Shown here: piece by piece, positions 34,216 through 42,171 of the stretch
Layout of the letters: the number at the start of each line of letters is the position of its first letter
Position numbering within the stretch: the stretch's first letter is position 1
NCBI RefSeq assembly: GCF_049366555.1
Contig: NZ_JBMMGT010000009.1
Coordinates: 1 to 64,000 of the forward strand
Source: Avibacterium volantium_A
Lineage (GTDB): Bacteria > Pseudomonadota > Gammaproteobacteria > Enterobacterales > Pasteurellaceae
Direction: 5' to 3'
Length of the DNA: 64,000 bases
Notes under the pieces: model-generated
Told to the model about the DNA's origin: nothing
The model's database searches: none
Seen by the model: the letters and a program-made list of their open reading frames with translations, nothing else
Translations under genes and position numbers: made by a program

Positions 34216-34625
34216 TATGGGTTAATTCCTTGAATTTGTTGCCATAATTTACGTTTTTCTTGTGGGCTTGCCATAAAGGTTTGCCAGTCTGGTGAATGCC
34301 ATTGGCTCAACGCTTTTTGGCAATAAGGTAAAGTGCGGTGGATTTTTTCAGAATTTTCACTTAATAGCCAATAATGCACTTCGTGGCTGACGTGCAAATG
34401 GGGGATAAAATCAAAATGGATCGCTAAATATTCATTTTGCTTTAGATCTAAGCTGCGCAAAATATCTTGTAATAATGAGGTTGGGGGATTTTCGGTTTCG
34501 CTAATGATCACCAACCGCACCTGCTCATCAATAGGAATATTTACCACGCCTTGCAAACTTTCAGGGCGCACCAGTTGCCATTGGGAAAGCCCCATTTCTT
34601 GTAATAGAAGTTGATGCCGTTTCAT
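34215..34625 (-). CDS. holD: DNA polymerase III psi subunit HolD
   Basis: HolD links the clamp loader to chi and to single-strand binding protein. The 136-residue frame starts MKRHQLLLQEMGLSQWQLVRPESLQG, the typical psi N terminus that binds chi and the clamp loader, and has PIDEQVRLVIISE. The ORF is open further upstream, but the length and start fit relatives only from 34625; no strong ribosome site precedes it. Translation is coupled to rimI. Confidence 0.88.
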   Translation of the reverse strand: MKRHQLLLQEMGLSQWQLVRPESLQGVVNIPIDEQVRLVIISETENPPTSLLQDILRSLDLKQNEYLAIHFDFIPHLHVSHEVHYWLLSENSEKIHRTLPYCQKALSQWHSPDWQTFMASPQEKRKLWQQIQGINP

Positions 34626-34784
34626 AGTGTAATCATAGCTTAAGGAAATTGCTGTATTGTAAACATTTAGCAAAGGTTCATCAAATAAAGCAAAATATTT
34701 CAGCATAAAAATGCGGTGAAAAACCACCGTACTTAACATTAATGCTTCATAGTAAGAATTTATATAATCAGTTCAAACAAACCC

Positions 34785-35294
34785 TTAAGCTATTTTTAAA
34801 TAGGTTAATGCTTGTTTACATTCTCGACAAAAATATACCGCACTTTGCTTTTGCACTTTGTTATGGCGGCGTACGCTAAGATCGTGAGTGCGGCAACCGC
34901 AGCGGTAAGTAAAGGTTTTCCCCTGCACACTTTTAACATCTAAATTATGGTAAATTTCTGCAGGTTGCTGGAAGATGTTTTCCATCAACGCTTTCCATTC
35001 TTTACCGTGCGGCGCTACTCGCCCAAATACTTGATAAACAATTAAATGGGCTAATTCGTGCGGAACAATTTGTTGCAAAAAATAGTCAGAATTTTCCAAT
35101 AATAAAGTGCGGTTAAAACGGATTTCATTTTTCTGTAAATATGCCACACCCGCTTTCACCCCACGCAATTGGTAACTCACTATTGGCATTGGAAAAGTGC
35201 GTTGAAAATGTTGCTCCGCCAGTTGCAAATAATGGCGTAATTGGCGAAGAATTTGTATATTAAGTAAACGTAATGAAGAATGAGTGTCTGGCAT
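34785..35294 (-). CDS. sprT: SprT-family zinc metalloprotein
   Basis: The 169-residue protein has the zinc-peptidase motif HELAH (His79, Glu80, His83) in PHELAHLIVYQVFG and a C-terminal zinc ribbon built from CGC (about 133-135) and CREC (about 156-159). It matches the SprT family, relatives of the human SPRTN protease domain. The bacterial function is not settled. metK is the neighbour on the other side of the small two-gene unit. Confidence 0.92.
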   Translation of the reverse strand: MPDTHSSLRLLNIQILRQLRHYLQLAEQHFQRTFPMPIVSYQLRGVKAGVAYLQKNEIRFNRTLLLENSDYFLQQIVPHELAHLIVYQVFGRVAPHGKEWKALMENIFQQPAEIYHNLDVKSVQGKTFTYRCGCRTHDLSVRRHNKVQKQSAVYFCRECKQALTYLKIA

Positions 35295-35357
35295 AAATAA
35301 AAAATATCACTAAGTTTTTTACAATATGGGGGTAAAAAAGCTAAGATCAATTTTATT

Positions 35358-35386
35358 TTTACATACACAAATGAGTAAAGTATCAT
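35358..35386 (+). promoter_or_regulatory. Promoter of the two-gene RHH unit
   Basis: The -35 is TTTACA (35358-35363) and the -10 is TATCAT (35381-35386), each 5 of 6 to consensus, 17 bases apart. AAGGGGGA lies before the ATG at 35418. Confidence 0.75.
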
Positions 35387-35392
35387 TTGTGT
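35365..35392. promoter_or_regulatory. Perfect inverted repeat overlapping the promoter (likely autorepressor operator)
   Basis: ACACAAATGA (35365-35374) and TCATTTGTGT (35383-35392) are exact 10-base complements with an 8-base spacer. The repeat fills the -35/-10 spacer and covers the -10, where the ribbon-helix-helix product of the first gene could bind to repress. Confidence 0.8.
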
Positions 35393-35417
35393 CATTGCGT
35401 AAATCAAGGGGGATAAA

Positions 35418-35708
35418 ATGAGCAGGATAAATTTTGATACATCTGAAGAAATGAAGCATAAAATCAAGGTTTATACTTCAATTCATCAAATTACGATAAA
35501 AGAATTCTTTGAACAAATGCTAAACGATTTTTTTGCCGCGGGTGAAGATCTCACCGCAGAAGAGCGAGAAATTATTGCACGTTCAACGGCATTTTTTGAT
35601 AAACCTGAAAATCAGCATTTAACTCCCCCATTAACGCAAGATGAAGCCTTAAAAATTGGTGAGAAAGTGAGAAATGGCGAGAGTTTGGCAAAATTGTTAG
35701 ATTATTGA
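35418..35708 (+). CDS. Ribbon-helix-helix-like protein, putative antitoxin
   Basis: The 96-residue protein starts with an Arc/CopG-type pattern: a short strand (RINFD, residues 3-7), helix (about 9-20), turn, then helix beginning TIKEFFEQMLNDFF (26-39). A charged tail of about 55 residues follows, rich in Glu, Asp and Lys, with no further motif. That is the plan of a type II antitoxin: DNA-binding dimer plus toxin-wrapping tail. The stop is one base before the next ATG. I do not recognise a named family. It sits between sprT and metK, genes I recall as adjacent in H. influenzae. Confidence 0.7.
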   Translation: MSRINFDTSEEMKHKIKVYTSIHQITIKEFFEQMLNDFFAAGEDLTAEEREIIARSTAFFDKPENQHLTPPLTQDEALKIGEKVRNGESLAKLLDY

Positions 35709-35709
35709 A

Positions 35710-36039
35710 ATGTTAGCGAATTTGCAGTTTCATAACCGATTTATTTCCTTTGTCTATTATCGTATTTTAAGCGAAGAAAGTAAGAAAGAACTGGAAAGGC
35801 AGCTAACAGATAATATCCGCAAAACTATTTTTCTGCGTAAACAGGCAAGGAAATTTTTTGTTAAACGAAAACCACAAAATGTAGTGATCTTTGTTTATGT
35901 GGAAAAAGGGAACTTTGTGATTAAGGCATTTCAGTTTGGTAAAACGGATTTGCTAACGGGAAACAAAAAAGCACACCTTACAACCATAGAAAAGATTTTA
36001 TCTGAAAAAACCGATCTAGAAATTCGTCAGTATTATTAG
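35710..36039 (+). CDS. Unrecognised small basic protein, putative toxin
   Basis: The 109-residue protein is cotranscribed with the RHH-like gene, one base after its stop. The first third is helical-looking and charged (SEESKKELERQLTDNIRK), followed by a very basic stretch (FLRKQARKFFVKRKP, residues about 41-55). Then come two likely beta strands (NVVIFVYVEKG and NFVIKAFQFGK) and a C-terminal helix. The strand pair is faintly reminiscent of RelE/HigB-type toxins, but I see no clear catalytic signature. Position, size and charge fit a type II toxin; no function is established. Confidence 0.6.
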   Translation: MLANLQFHNRFISFVYYRILSEESKKELERQLTDNIRKTIFLRKQARKFFVKRKPQNVVIFVYVEKGNFVIKAFQFGKTDLLTGNKKAHLTTIEKILSEKTDLEIRQYY

Positions 36040-36053
36040 CCAATCTAGGTAAT

Positions 36054-36089
36054 AAAAAAGCCATTGCAACAGATTGAAATGGCTTTTTT
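36054..36089. terminator. Bidirectional terminator between the RHH unit and metK
   Basis: AAAAAAGCCATT (36054-36065) pairs with AATGGCTTTTTT (36078-36089), giving A and T runs at both ends, suitable for the two convergent transcripts. Confidence 0.92.
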
Positions 36090-36105
36090 CCAAACTAACT
36101 TTAAT

Positions 36106-37260
36106 TTATTTCAACCCAGCTGCCGCTCTTAATTCTGCGGCGCGGTCGGTTTTTTCCCAAGGGAATTGTTCGCGGCCGAAGTGGCCGTAAGCGGCGGTTT
36201 GGCGATAAATTGGCTGGATTAAATCTAACATTTTGATTAATCCATAAGGGCGTAAATCAAAAAATTCGCGCACTAAATTCACCAATAATTCGTTGCTCAC
36301 TTTGCCCGTGCCAAAGGTTTCCACCATAATTGAAGTCGGTTCTGCCACGCCGATAGCATAAGAAAGTTGGATTTCGCAACGATCTGCCAAGCCGGCGGCA
36401 ACAATATTTTTCGCCACATAGCGAGCAGCATAGGCGGCTGAGCGATCCACTTTTGACGGATCTTTACCCGAGAACGCACCACCGCCGTGGCGTGCTGCAC
36501 CGCCGTAGGTGTCCACAATAATTTTACGTCCTGTTAAGCCACAATCTCCCATTGGGCCGCCAATCACAAAACGTCCTGTTGGATTGATAAAATATTTGGT
36601 GTCTTTACCGAGCCATTCACTTGGCAGCACGGGCTTGATGATTTCTTCCATCACGCCCTCATAAATCTCTTGCTGGCTTACGCTGTCGGCGTGCTGAGTG
36701 GAAAGCACCACCGCATCAATGCCCACAATTTTGTCGTTTTCATATTTTAGCGTTACTTGGCTTTTCGCATCAGGACGCAACCAAGGCAATGTGCCGTCTT
36801 TACGCACTTGCGCTTGGCGTTCCATTAAGCGGTGTGCATAGGTAATCGCCGCAGGCATTAACACTTCGGTTTCATTGGTGGCATAACCAAACATAATGCC
36901 TTGGTCGCCCGCCCCTTGATCTAACGGACTTTCACGATCCACGCCTTGATTAATATCGGAAGATTGTTTGCCAATGGCGTTTAACACCGCACAAGAATGG
37001 CCATCAAAGCCCATATCAGAGTGCTTGTAACCAATATCACAAATTACTTGGCGGGTAAGATTTTCAATGTCCACCCAAGCTGAAGTGGTGATTTCGCCAC
37101 CCACAAGTGCCATACCTGTTTTTACATAGGTTTCACAGGCAACGCGAGCTTTTGGATCTTGTTTTAGAATTTCGTCTAACACCGCGTCAGAAATCTGATC
37201 GGCAATTTTATCTGGGTGCCCTTCTGACACAGATTCAGAAGTAAATAAATAAGATGACAT
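36106..37260 (-). CDS. metK: S-adenosylmethionine synthase MetK
   Basis: MetK makes SAM from methionine and ATP. The 384-residue protein shows the N-terminal ATP/metal motif EGHPDKIADQISD (residues about 13-25), GAGDQGIMFGYA and GGGAFSGKDPSKVDRSAAYAARY with the P-loop-like binding Lys residues. Length equals E. coli MetK (384). Promoter with MetJ-like boxes lies upstream. Confidence 0.98.
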   Translation of the reverse strand: MSSYLFTSESVSEGHPDKIADQISDAVLDEILKQDPKARVACETYVKTGMALVGGEITTSAWVDIENLTRQVICDIGYKHSDMGFDGHSCAVLNAIGKQSSDINQGVDRESPLDQGAGDQGIMFGYATNETEVLMPAAITYAHRLMERQAQVRKDGTLPWLRPDAKSQVTLKYENDKIVGIDAVVLSTQHADSVSQQEIYEGVMEEIIKPVLPSEWLGKDTKYFINPTGRFVIGGPMGDCGLTGRKIIVDTYGGAARHGGGAFSGKDPSKVDRSAAYAARYVAKNIVAAGLADRCEIQLSYAIGVAEPTSIMVETFGTGKVSNELLVNLVREFFDLRPYGLIKMLDLIQPIYRQTAAYGHFGREQFPWEKTDRAAELRAAAGLK

Positions 37261-37292
37261 AGCTTTCCTTAAATTTTCAATTAAATTTGTTT

Positions 37293-37316
37293 AGATGTTT
37301 TTGCGTCTAGACGGCT
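37293..37316 (-). promoter_or_regulatory. Three contiguous MetJ-like boxes at the metK promoter
   Basis: Three adjacent octamers AGATGTTT, TTGCGTCT and AGACGGCT match the Met box AGACGTCT at 6, 5 and 7 of 8 bases. They lie just downstream of a minus-strand promoter with -10 TATTAT (37322-37317) and -35 TTGCTT (37344-37339). MetJ binds tandem octamers, so repression by MetJ with SAM is likely. Confidence 0.65.
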
Positions 37317-37395
37317 ATAATACGCTTTTTCGTTTATAAAGCAAGCATTAATTCATTTACACACTTGCTTCTACGAAAGAAAAAATGAGCAAAAT

Positions 37396-38934
37396 TTACA
37401 CCGCTCTTTTACGCATCATTCGCCACAACAAGAGATTCACACCACGCAATAACACTAGCAAAAAGCACAATAAATACAATGGCATATCACCTAATTGCGC
37501 ATAAGGCGTTTTGCCTACGGTTGGTGCAATACGCTGGGTTAAGGTGGTTTCCACGAACTGTGGTGCTTGGGCGATCAGCTGACCTTTGGCATCAATAAAG
37601 GCGGTGATTCCTGTGTTAGTAGCGCGAATTTCAGGCTTGCCTAATTCTAACGCACGCATTCTGGCCATTTGCAAATGTTGCCAAGGGCCGATGCTATTGC
37701 CGAACCACGCATCATTGGAAATGGTTAGTAAAAAATCCGTTTCTGCGTGCAGATTTTTCTGCACTTGCGCACCGAAAATAATTTCATAACAAATTGCAGG
37801 GGTAAATTTACGCTGTTTGGCTAAAAATGGTTGCTGAATTTCTTCCCCTGATTGGAACGCTGACATCGGTAAATTAAACACAGAGCCTAGTGGACGCAGC
37901 AAACTTTCCAACGGTACATATTCACCAAATGGCACAAGATGATGTTTGTTATAGCGGTTGCTGGTTTGCTCGCTATAAGGTAAATCAGGATCACCTAAGT
38001 TTATGATGGAATTGAATAATTTCCCTTTTTGCCAGTCTTGATAAATTGTACCAATCATCACTTCTGTTCCCGCTTCTTGTGCGGCTTGTTGCAAAGAAAG
38101 CAAAAACGGTTGGATATGATTTTCTAAAGTCGGCAATGCAGCTTCTGGCAAAATAATCAAATCAGTTTTGCCTAAGTGCTGGGCAATAAGACGGCTGTAA
38201 ATGCCTAATGTGGTATTAAGATATTCAGGATCCCACTTCAAATTTTGTTCAATATTTCCTTGCACAAGGGTGATGGTTAAGGCTTTTTCTGGCTTTTCTT
38301 GCGTATAATTGGCGGACGATGACCAGATCGCTAAACTGCTTACGATTAAACACAACGCCGATTGTGAAGTGATCACCAACCATTTTTTATCTTTTTGTAA
38401 TAAGTGAGAAATCAGCGAAAAAAGCACCGCACTTACCCACATTACAAAGAAAGTTAGCCCTTGCACACCAAAGATAGGCGCAAGCCCCGAAAATGGGCTG
38501 TCGATTTGTGTGTAGCCAAATTGCAACCACGGAAAGCCTGTAAATAACCAACCACGTAAAAATTCAGTGAATGTCCAAAGCACGGGATAAAGTGCCAAAT
38601 TATTCACTTTAAAGCGTTGAATTAAATAGGCAAATAACGTTGGAAACAGGGCAAGATAAGCCGCTAGCAACACCACCAAAATATAGCTGAGCCACAAAGG
38701 TGAACCACCAAATTGGTGAATACTAATGTGTAGCCAATTCACCCCAAAAGTAAAAAAGCTCAATCCCCATAAAAATGCGCCACAAAGTGCGGTGCTTTTT
38801 TTCGCTGTTTTTGCCACCCATAATAATCCCAATAGGGAAACATAGGCCGCGCCCCAAAAATCAAAAGGAGAAAAGGCAAAAACGCCTAATCCCCCTGACA
38901 ATAAAGCAATGAGATAAATTAATGCTGATTTCAT
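37396..38934 (-). CDS. lnt: Apolipoprotein N-acyltransferase Lnt
   Basis: Lnt adds the third acyl chain to lipoproteins at the inner membrane. The 512-residue protein has membrane helices in residues about 1-205 and a periplasmic nitrilase-type domain with the triad Glu264 (LPEAALP), Lys330 (RYNKHHLVPFGEY) and Cys382 (ICYEIIFG), matching E. coli 267/335/387. A last membrane helix lies near 480-500. It overlaps corC by four bases (ATGA), the usual corC-lnt pair. Confidence 0.96.
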   Translation of the reverse strand: MKSALIYLIALLSGGLGVFAFSPFDFWGAAYVSLLGLLWVAKTAKKSTALCGAFLWGLSFFTFGVNWLHISIHQFGGSPLWLSYILVVLLAAYLALFPTLFAYLIQRFKVNNLALYPVLWTFTEFLRGWLFTGFPWLQFGYTQIDSPFSGLAPIFGVQGLTFFVMWVSAVLFSLISHLLQKDKKWLVITSQSALCLIVSSLAIWSSSANYTQEKPEKALTITLVQGNIEQNLKWDPEYLNTTLGIYSRLIAQHLGKTDLIILPEAALPTLENHIQPFLLSLQQAAQEAGTEVMIGTIYQDWQKGKLFNSIINLGDPDLPYSEQTSNRYNKHHLVPFGEYVPLESLLRPLGSVFNLPMSAFQSGEEIQQPFLAKQRKFTPAICYEIIFGAQVQKNLHAETDFLLTISNDAWFGNSIGPWQHLQMARMRALELGKPEIRATNTGITAFIDAKGQLIAQAPQFVETTLTQRIAPTVGKTPYAQLGDMPLYLLCFLLVLLRGVNLLLWRMMRKRAV

Positions 38935-39833
38935 TGAGTGTTATCGTTATTTTCTTCGTGAGTTTCCATTTCTTCCAAACATTCATCAGGCACAGTAACG
39001 CGCAACTGAATAATGCGGCGACTGTCTGCGGAAGTAACTTTGAAGTGCAGGTTTTCAAGGGTGATTTCTTCGCCCCGCTTCGGCAAATGACCAAAGGCTT
39101 GCATTACCACACCGCCCACGGTATCCACTTCTTCATCAGCAAAATGGGTGTGGAATTGCTGGTTGAAGTCTTCAATATCCGTTAATGCGCGCACGGCATA
39201 AGTATGACGCGAAAGCTGACGAATATCTGCCACATCTTCTTCATCAAATTCATCTTCAATGTCGCCAACGATTTGCTCCAAAATATCTTCAATAGTGACC
39301 AAGCCCGACACCGCACCAAATTCGTCTACCACAATCGCCATATGAAAGCGTTCAGAACGGAAATCTTTTAACATTCTGTCCACCCGCTTACTTTCTGGCA
39401 CGATCACCACAGGGCGAAGCAAGGAAAGTAAATCAAATTCTTCTGCATTAGAACGTAAAAATTTGAGCAATTCTTTGGCGTGTAAAATCCCTGCGATGTT
39501 GTCTTTTTCGTCCGTGATCACAGGAAAACGTGAGTGAGCGCTTTCAATAATGGTTTCCAAGCAAGAATCCAGATCCTGATCTGTTTCAATAAACACTATT
39601 TGCGAGCGCGGGATCATAATATCACGCACGCGTAATTCAGCGATTTCCATTACCCCTTCGATCATCTCACGGGTATCTTGATCGATTAATTCATTCTGTT
39701 CGGAATCACGGATCACCTCCACCAATTCCTCACGATTTTTCAGCTCACCTTGGAAAAATCGCCCAAATAGGGATTGCAAAAAGCTCTTTTTATTTACTGT
39801 TTCTAAGCCAGTATTTTGGCTATCATCGGCCAT
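38931..39833 (-). CDS. corC: CorC-family CBS-domain protein
   Basis: CorC (YbeX) is a cytoplasmic protein linked to Mg and Co efflux. The 300-residue sequence has paired CBS domains (residues about 65-185, with RDIMIPRSQIVFI and FHMAIVVDEFGAVSGLVTIEDILEQIVGDIEDEFD) and a C-terminal CorC/HlyC transporter-associated domain (about 205-285). No membrane segment. Acidic C-terminal tail. Translation of lnt is coupled to it. Confidence 0.93.
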   Translation of the reverse strand: MADDSQNTGLETVNKKSFLQSLFGRFFQGELKNREELVEVIRDSEQNELIDQDTREMIEGVMEIAELRVRDIMIPRSQIVFIETDQDLDSCLETIIESAHSRFPVITDEKDNIAGILHAKELLKFLRSNAEEFDLLSLLRPVVIVPESKRVDRMLKDFRSERFHMAIVVDEFGAVSGLVTIEDILEQIVGDIEDEFDEEDVADIRQLSRHTYAVRALTDIEDFNQQFHTHFADEEVDTVGGVVMQAFGHLPKRGEEITLENLHFKVTSADSRRIIQLRVTVPDECLEEMETHEENNDNTQ

Positions 39834-39969
39834 TTTGTTATCTCTTATCTTCTTGGTTTATGAAAAAATAGTCGGGCTATCATATCAAAACTTAACCACT
39901 GAGCAAGGGGCAGGGAAGATTTTCTTATATTGAAAGAAAAAATTCCGTCAAAAAGCACCGCACTTTGTT

Positions 39970-41922
39970 TTATTTCGATTTTGTAGCTGGCATCGTGCGA
40001 TACAGCTTTTGCTTATAAGCATAGCTACCCCACAGGGCGTAAGCTAAGGCTTCTTTTTTAATTGCTTCGGGAATCTCCGCTGGAATAAGCTTTCCTGCTT
40101 GCGTATCATAACGGAAGCCTTGTACAGGTTGATTTTGCTGTAAAATCGCGACATCGTCCCCTTTGCGATAAGCCATTGTGCGGTCAAATTGCATTAATGC
40201 ACGGTTTGGATCTTGTGGCTGGGTTAAATCATAACCGAGCATTGGATAATTGCCACTTGCTCCGATCAACGAAAGCAAGGTAGTCGGCATATCAATTTGG
40301 CTCACTAAACGATTATCACGGCGTGGTGCAATCCCTTCCCCTAAAATCAGAGCTGGAATATGGAAATGCTTGATTGGCACTAAGGTGCTACCATTCACGC
40401 GCGAATCGTGATCGGCAATCACTAAAAACACGGTATCTTGCCAGTAATTGGATTTTTTCGCTAATTGGAAAAAATACCCCAAGGCATAATCGGCGTATTT
40501 CGCAGCATTGTTACGAGTTTGCTTAGGCTGTTCATAAAGTTCAATTTTGCCATCAGGAAACTCAAACGGATCGTGATTGCTAGAAGTAAACACTAGACTA
40601 AAGAATGGTTTTCCACTTGTTTGCCATTGGCTAAATTGTTCATTGGCTTTGGCGAAAAGATCCTCATCGCTCACACCCCAAGTGGCGGTAAAGCGTGGAT
40701 TTTTATAATCTTTTTCATCAATAATGGTTTCAAAACCATTGCCATAGAAAAAACTCGCCATATTGTCGAAGTGCTTTTCTCCGCCATAGATAAACGAAGT
40801 TTGATAGCCTTGTTGCTTTAAAAAATCAGCAATGGTGAAGAAATTATTTTGCGAACCCGATAATTTCACTACCGAACGGGCTGGAGTTGGAGGAAAACCT
40901 GCCGTTATAGCTTCAATACCGCGTACAGAACGTGTACCTGTGGCATAAAGATTCTCAAACAGCCAGCCTTCTTTTGCCAACTCATCAAAATAAGGGGAAA
41001 GCGGCTTGCCACCTAGGGTTTGGACAAATTGCGCGCCAAGGCTTTCTTCCAAAATAATCACTAAATTTTTTGGCTTGCCTTGATAGCTCGCCACATTTTT
41101 CGTCATTGTTGGCAAGCTGTCAGAAATATAATCGCTTTCGGGGCGGTTTCTCACTTGTTTCAACGTAGCGACTACTTCGTCTAGCGGCATTTTGCCGTAA
41201 ATTTCGGAAGAGCGATCTTCGTCTTTCATTTGCTGAATGGCAAACATTACGGAATAGCTGGAATTTAATACCAAAGAATTCACTAAGGGATCGGAAGAAA
41301 ATGCCACCATTGCTGGGTTAATACCGCGATGCTGAAAACTTGATCTCGCGCCAATAAAGGTAAGTGCGCCGACAAGTAAGAACACCACGGGCCGCCAATA
41401 CCATTTTGGATAAAGCACATTTTTCCATAAATTAGCGGACAGTCGCCAGAAGCCATAAGCAAAAAGTGCGGTCAAAATTGGGGTTAAAATTAACGCCAGA
41501 AAATGGCCGTTTGCGAGCATAGTAAACACTTCTTTCGGATTGACTAAATATTCCACAAACAAACGGTTTGGGCGGAAATCATAGGTTTCGATAAAAGCAG
41601 GTGTGGCAATTTCCATAAAAATAATAAACACACTACTTAACACGAGCCATACGCGCACAAAGCCATTTACCAGCCGTCCAACTGATCCATTACCGGCCAG
41701 AAAGCAAGTGAGCAAAATGGGCAAAGCGAATAACCAACATAGGCTTGCTATATCAATCCTGATGCCTTGTAAGAATAGTGGAAACCAGCCATCAACGGCT
41801 GAAATGCGATCAGCCTGCCAAATGCCAAGTAACAATCGGCTAATAGATAAAATAATGAGATTAATACAGAAAAAAATAAAAATAGGGGAAAATGCACCAA
41901 GTCGTTTTTTAAGGCAGTTCAT
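39970..41922 (-). CDS. LtaS-like sulfatase-family membrane protein
   Basis: The 650-residue protein has about five membrane helices (residues about 10-200) followed by an alkaline-phosphatase-superfamily domain (about 250-560). Visible motifs are VIILEESLGAQFV, the nucleophile region TGTRSVRGIEAITAGFPP, GGEKHFDNM and VIADHDSRVNG. This is the layout of lipoteichoic acid synthases and related phosphoglycerol or phosphoethanolamine transferases. Gram-negative cells lack lipoteichoic acid, so the acceptor is unknown. Confidence 0.85.
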   Translation of the reverse strand: MNCLKKRLGAFSPIFIFFCINLIILSISRLLLGIWQADRISAVDGWFPLFLQGIRIDIASLCWLFALPILLTCFLAGNGSVGRLVNGFVRVWLVLSSVFIIFMEIATPAFIETYDFRPNRLFVEYLVNPKEVFTMLANGHFLALILTPILTALFAYGFWRLSANLWKNVLYPKWYWRPVVFLLVGALTFIGARSSFQHRGINPAMVAFSSDPLVNSLVLNSSYSVMFAIQQMKDEDRSSEIYGKMPLDEVVATLKQVRNRPESDYISDSLPTMTKNVASYQGKPKNLVIILEESLGAQFVQTLGGKPLSPYFDELAKEGWLFENLYATGTRSVRGIEAITAGFPPTPARSVVKLSGSQNNFFTIADFLKQQGYQTSFIYGGEKHFDNMASFFYGNGFETIIDEKDYKNPRFTATWGVSDEDLFAKANEQFSQWQTSGKPFFSLVFTSSNHDPFEFPDGKIELYEQPKQTRNNAAKYADYALGYFFQLAKKSNYWQDTVFLVIADHDSRVNGSTLVPIKHFHIPALILGEGIAPRRDNRLVSQIDMPTTLLSLIGASGNYPMLGYDLTQPQDPNRALMQFDRTMAYRKGDDVAILQQNQPVQGFRYDTQAGKLIPAEIPEAIKKEALAYALWGSYAYKQKLYRTMPATKSK

Positions 41923-42171
41923 AATATTCCTAAAAAAGAAAAAGTTTGTGCTTGTTAGAGCAATAAGAATGATAAAAGTTCTTGTAATTTCTTGCTTTGT
42001 TTATTTAAAACAAAAAAATAAATTCAAACGCACAAAAGCATTAATGTTTTCTTCACTCAATCTTCCAAACACAGAAATACTTTCCCTTTCATATAGCATA
42101 GCAACGCATATTCAGGTACAATCGCCCAGTTAAATTTTGTCAAATTTTAGAGTTTAGTTTATTTATAAAAT
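41923..42171 (+). promoter_or_regulatory. Intergenic region upstream of lepA
   Basis: This AT-rich gap between divergent genes holds a -10-like TACAAT at 42117-42122. I see no clear -35 and no strong ribosome-binding site before the lepA ATG. Nothing else is evident. Confidence 0.35.

Noticed and set aside
41603..42133. A 176-codon plus-strand frame opposite the 5' end of the LtaS-like gene and into the lepA gap
   Set aside because: Most of it is antisense to a well-supported gene and its translation is Lys/Ser/Asn-rich with no family features; a shadow frame.
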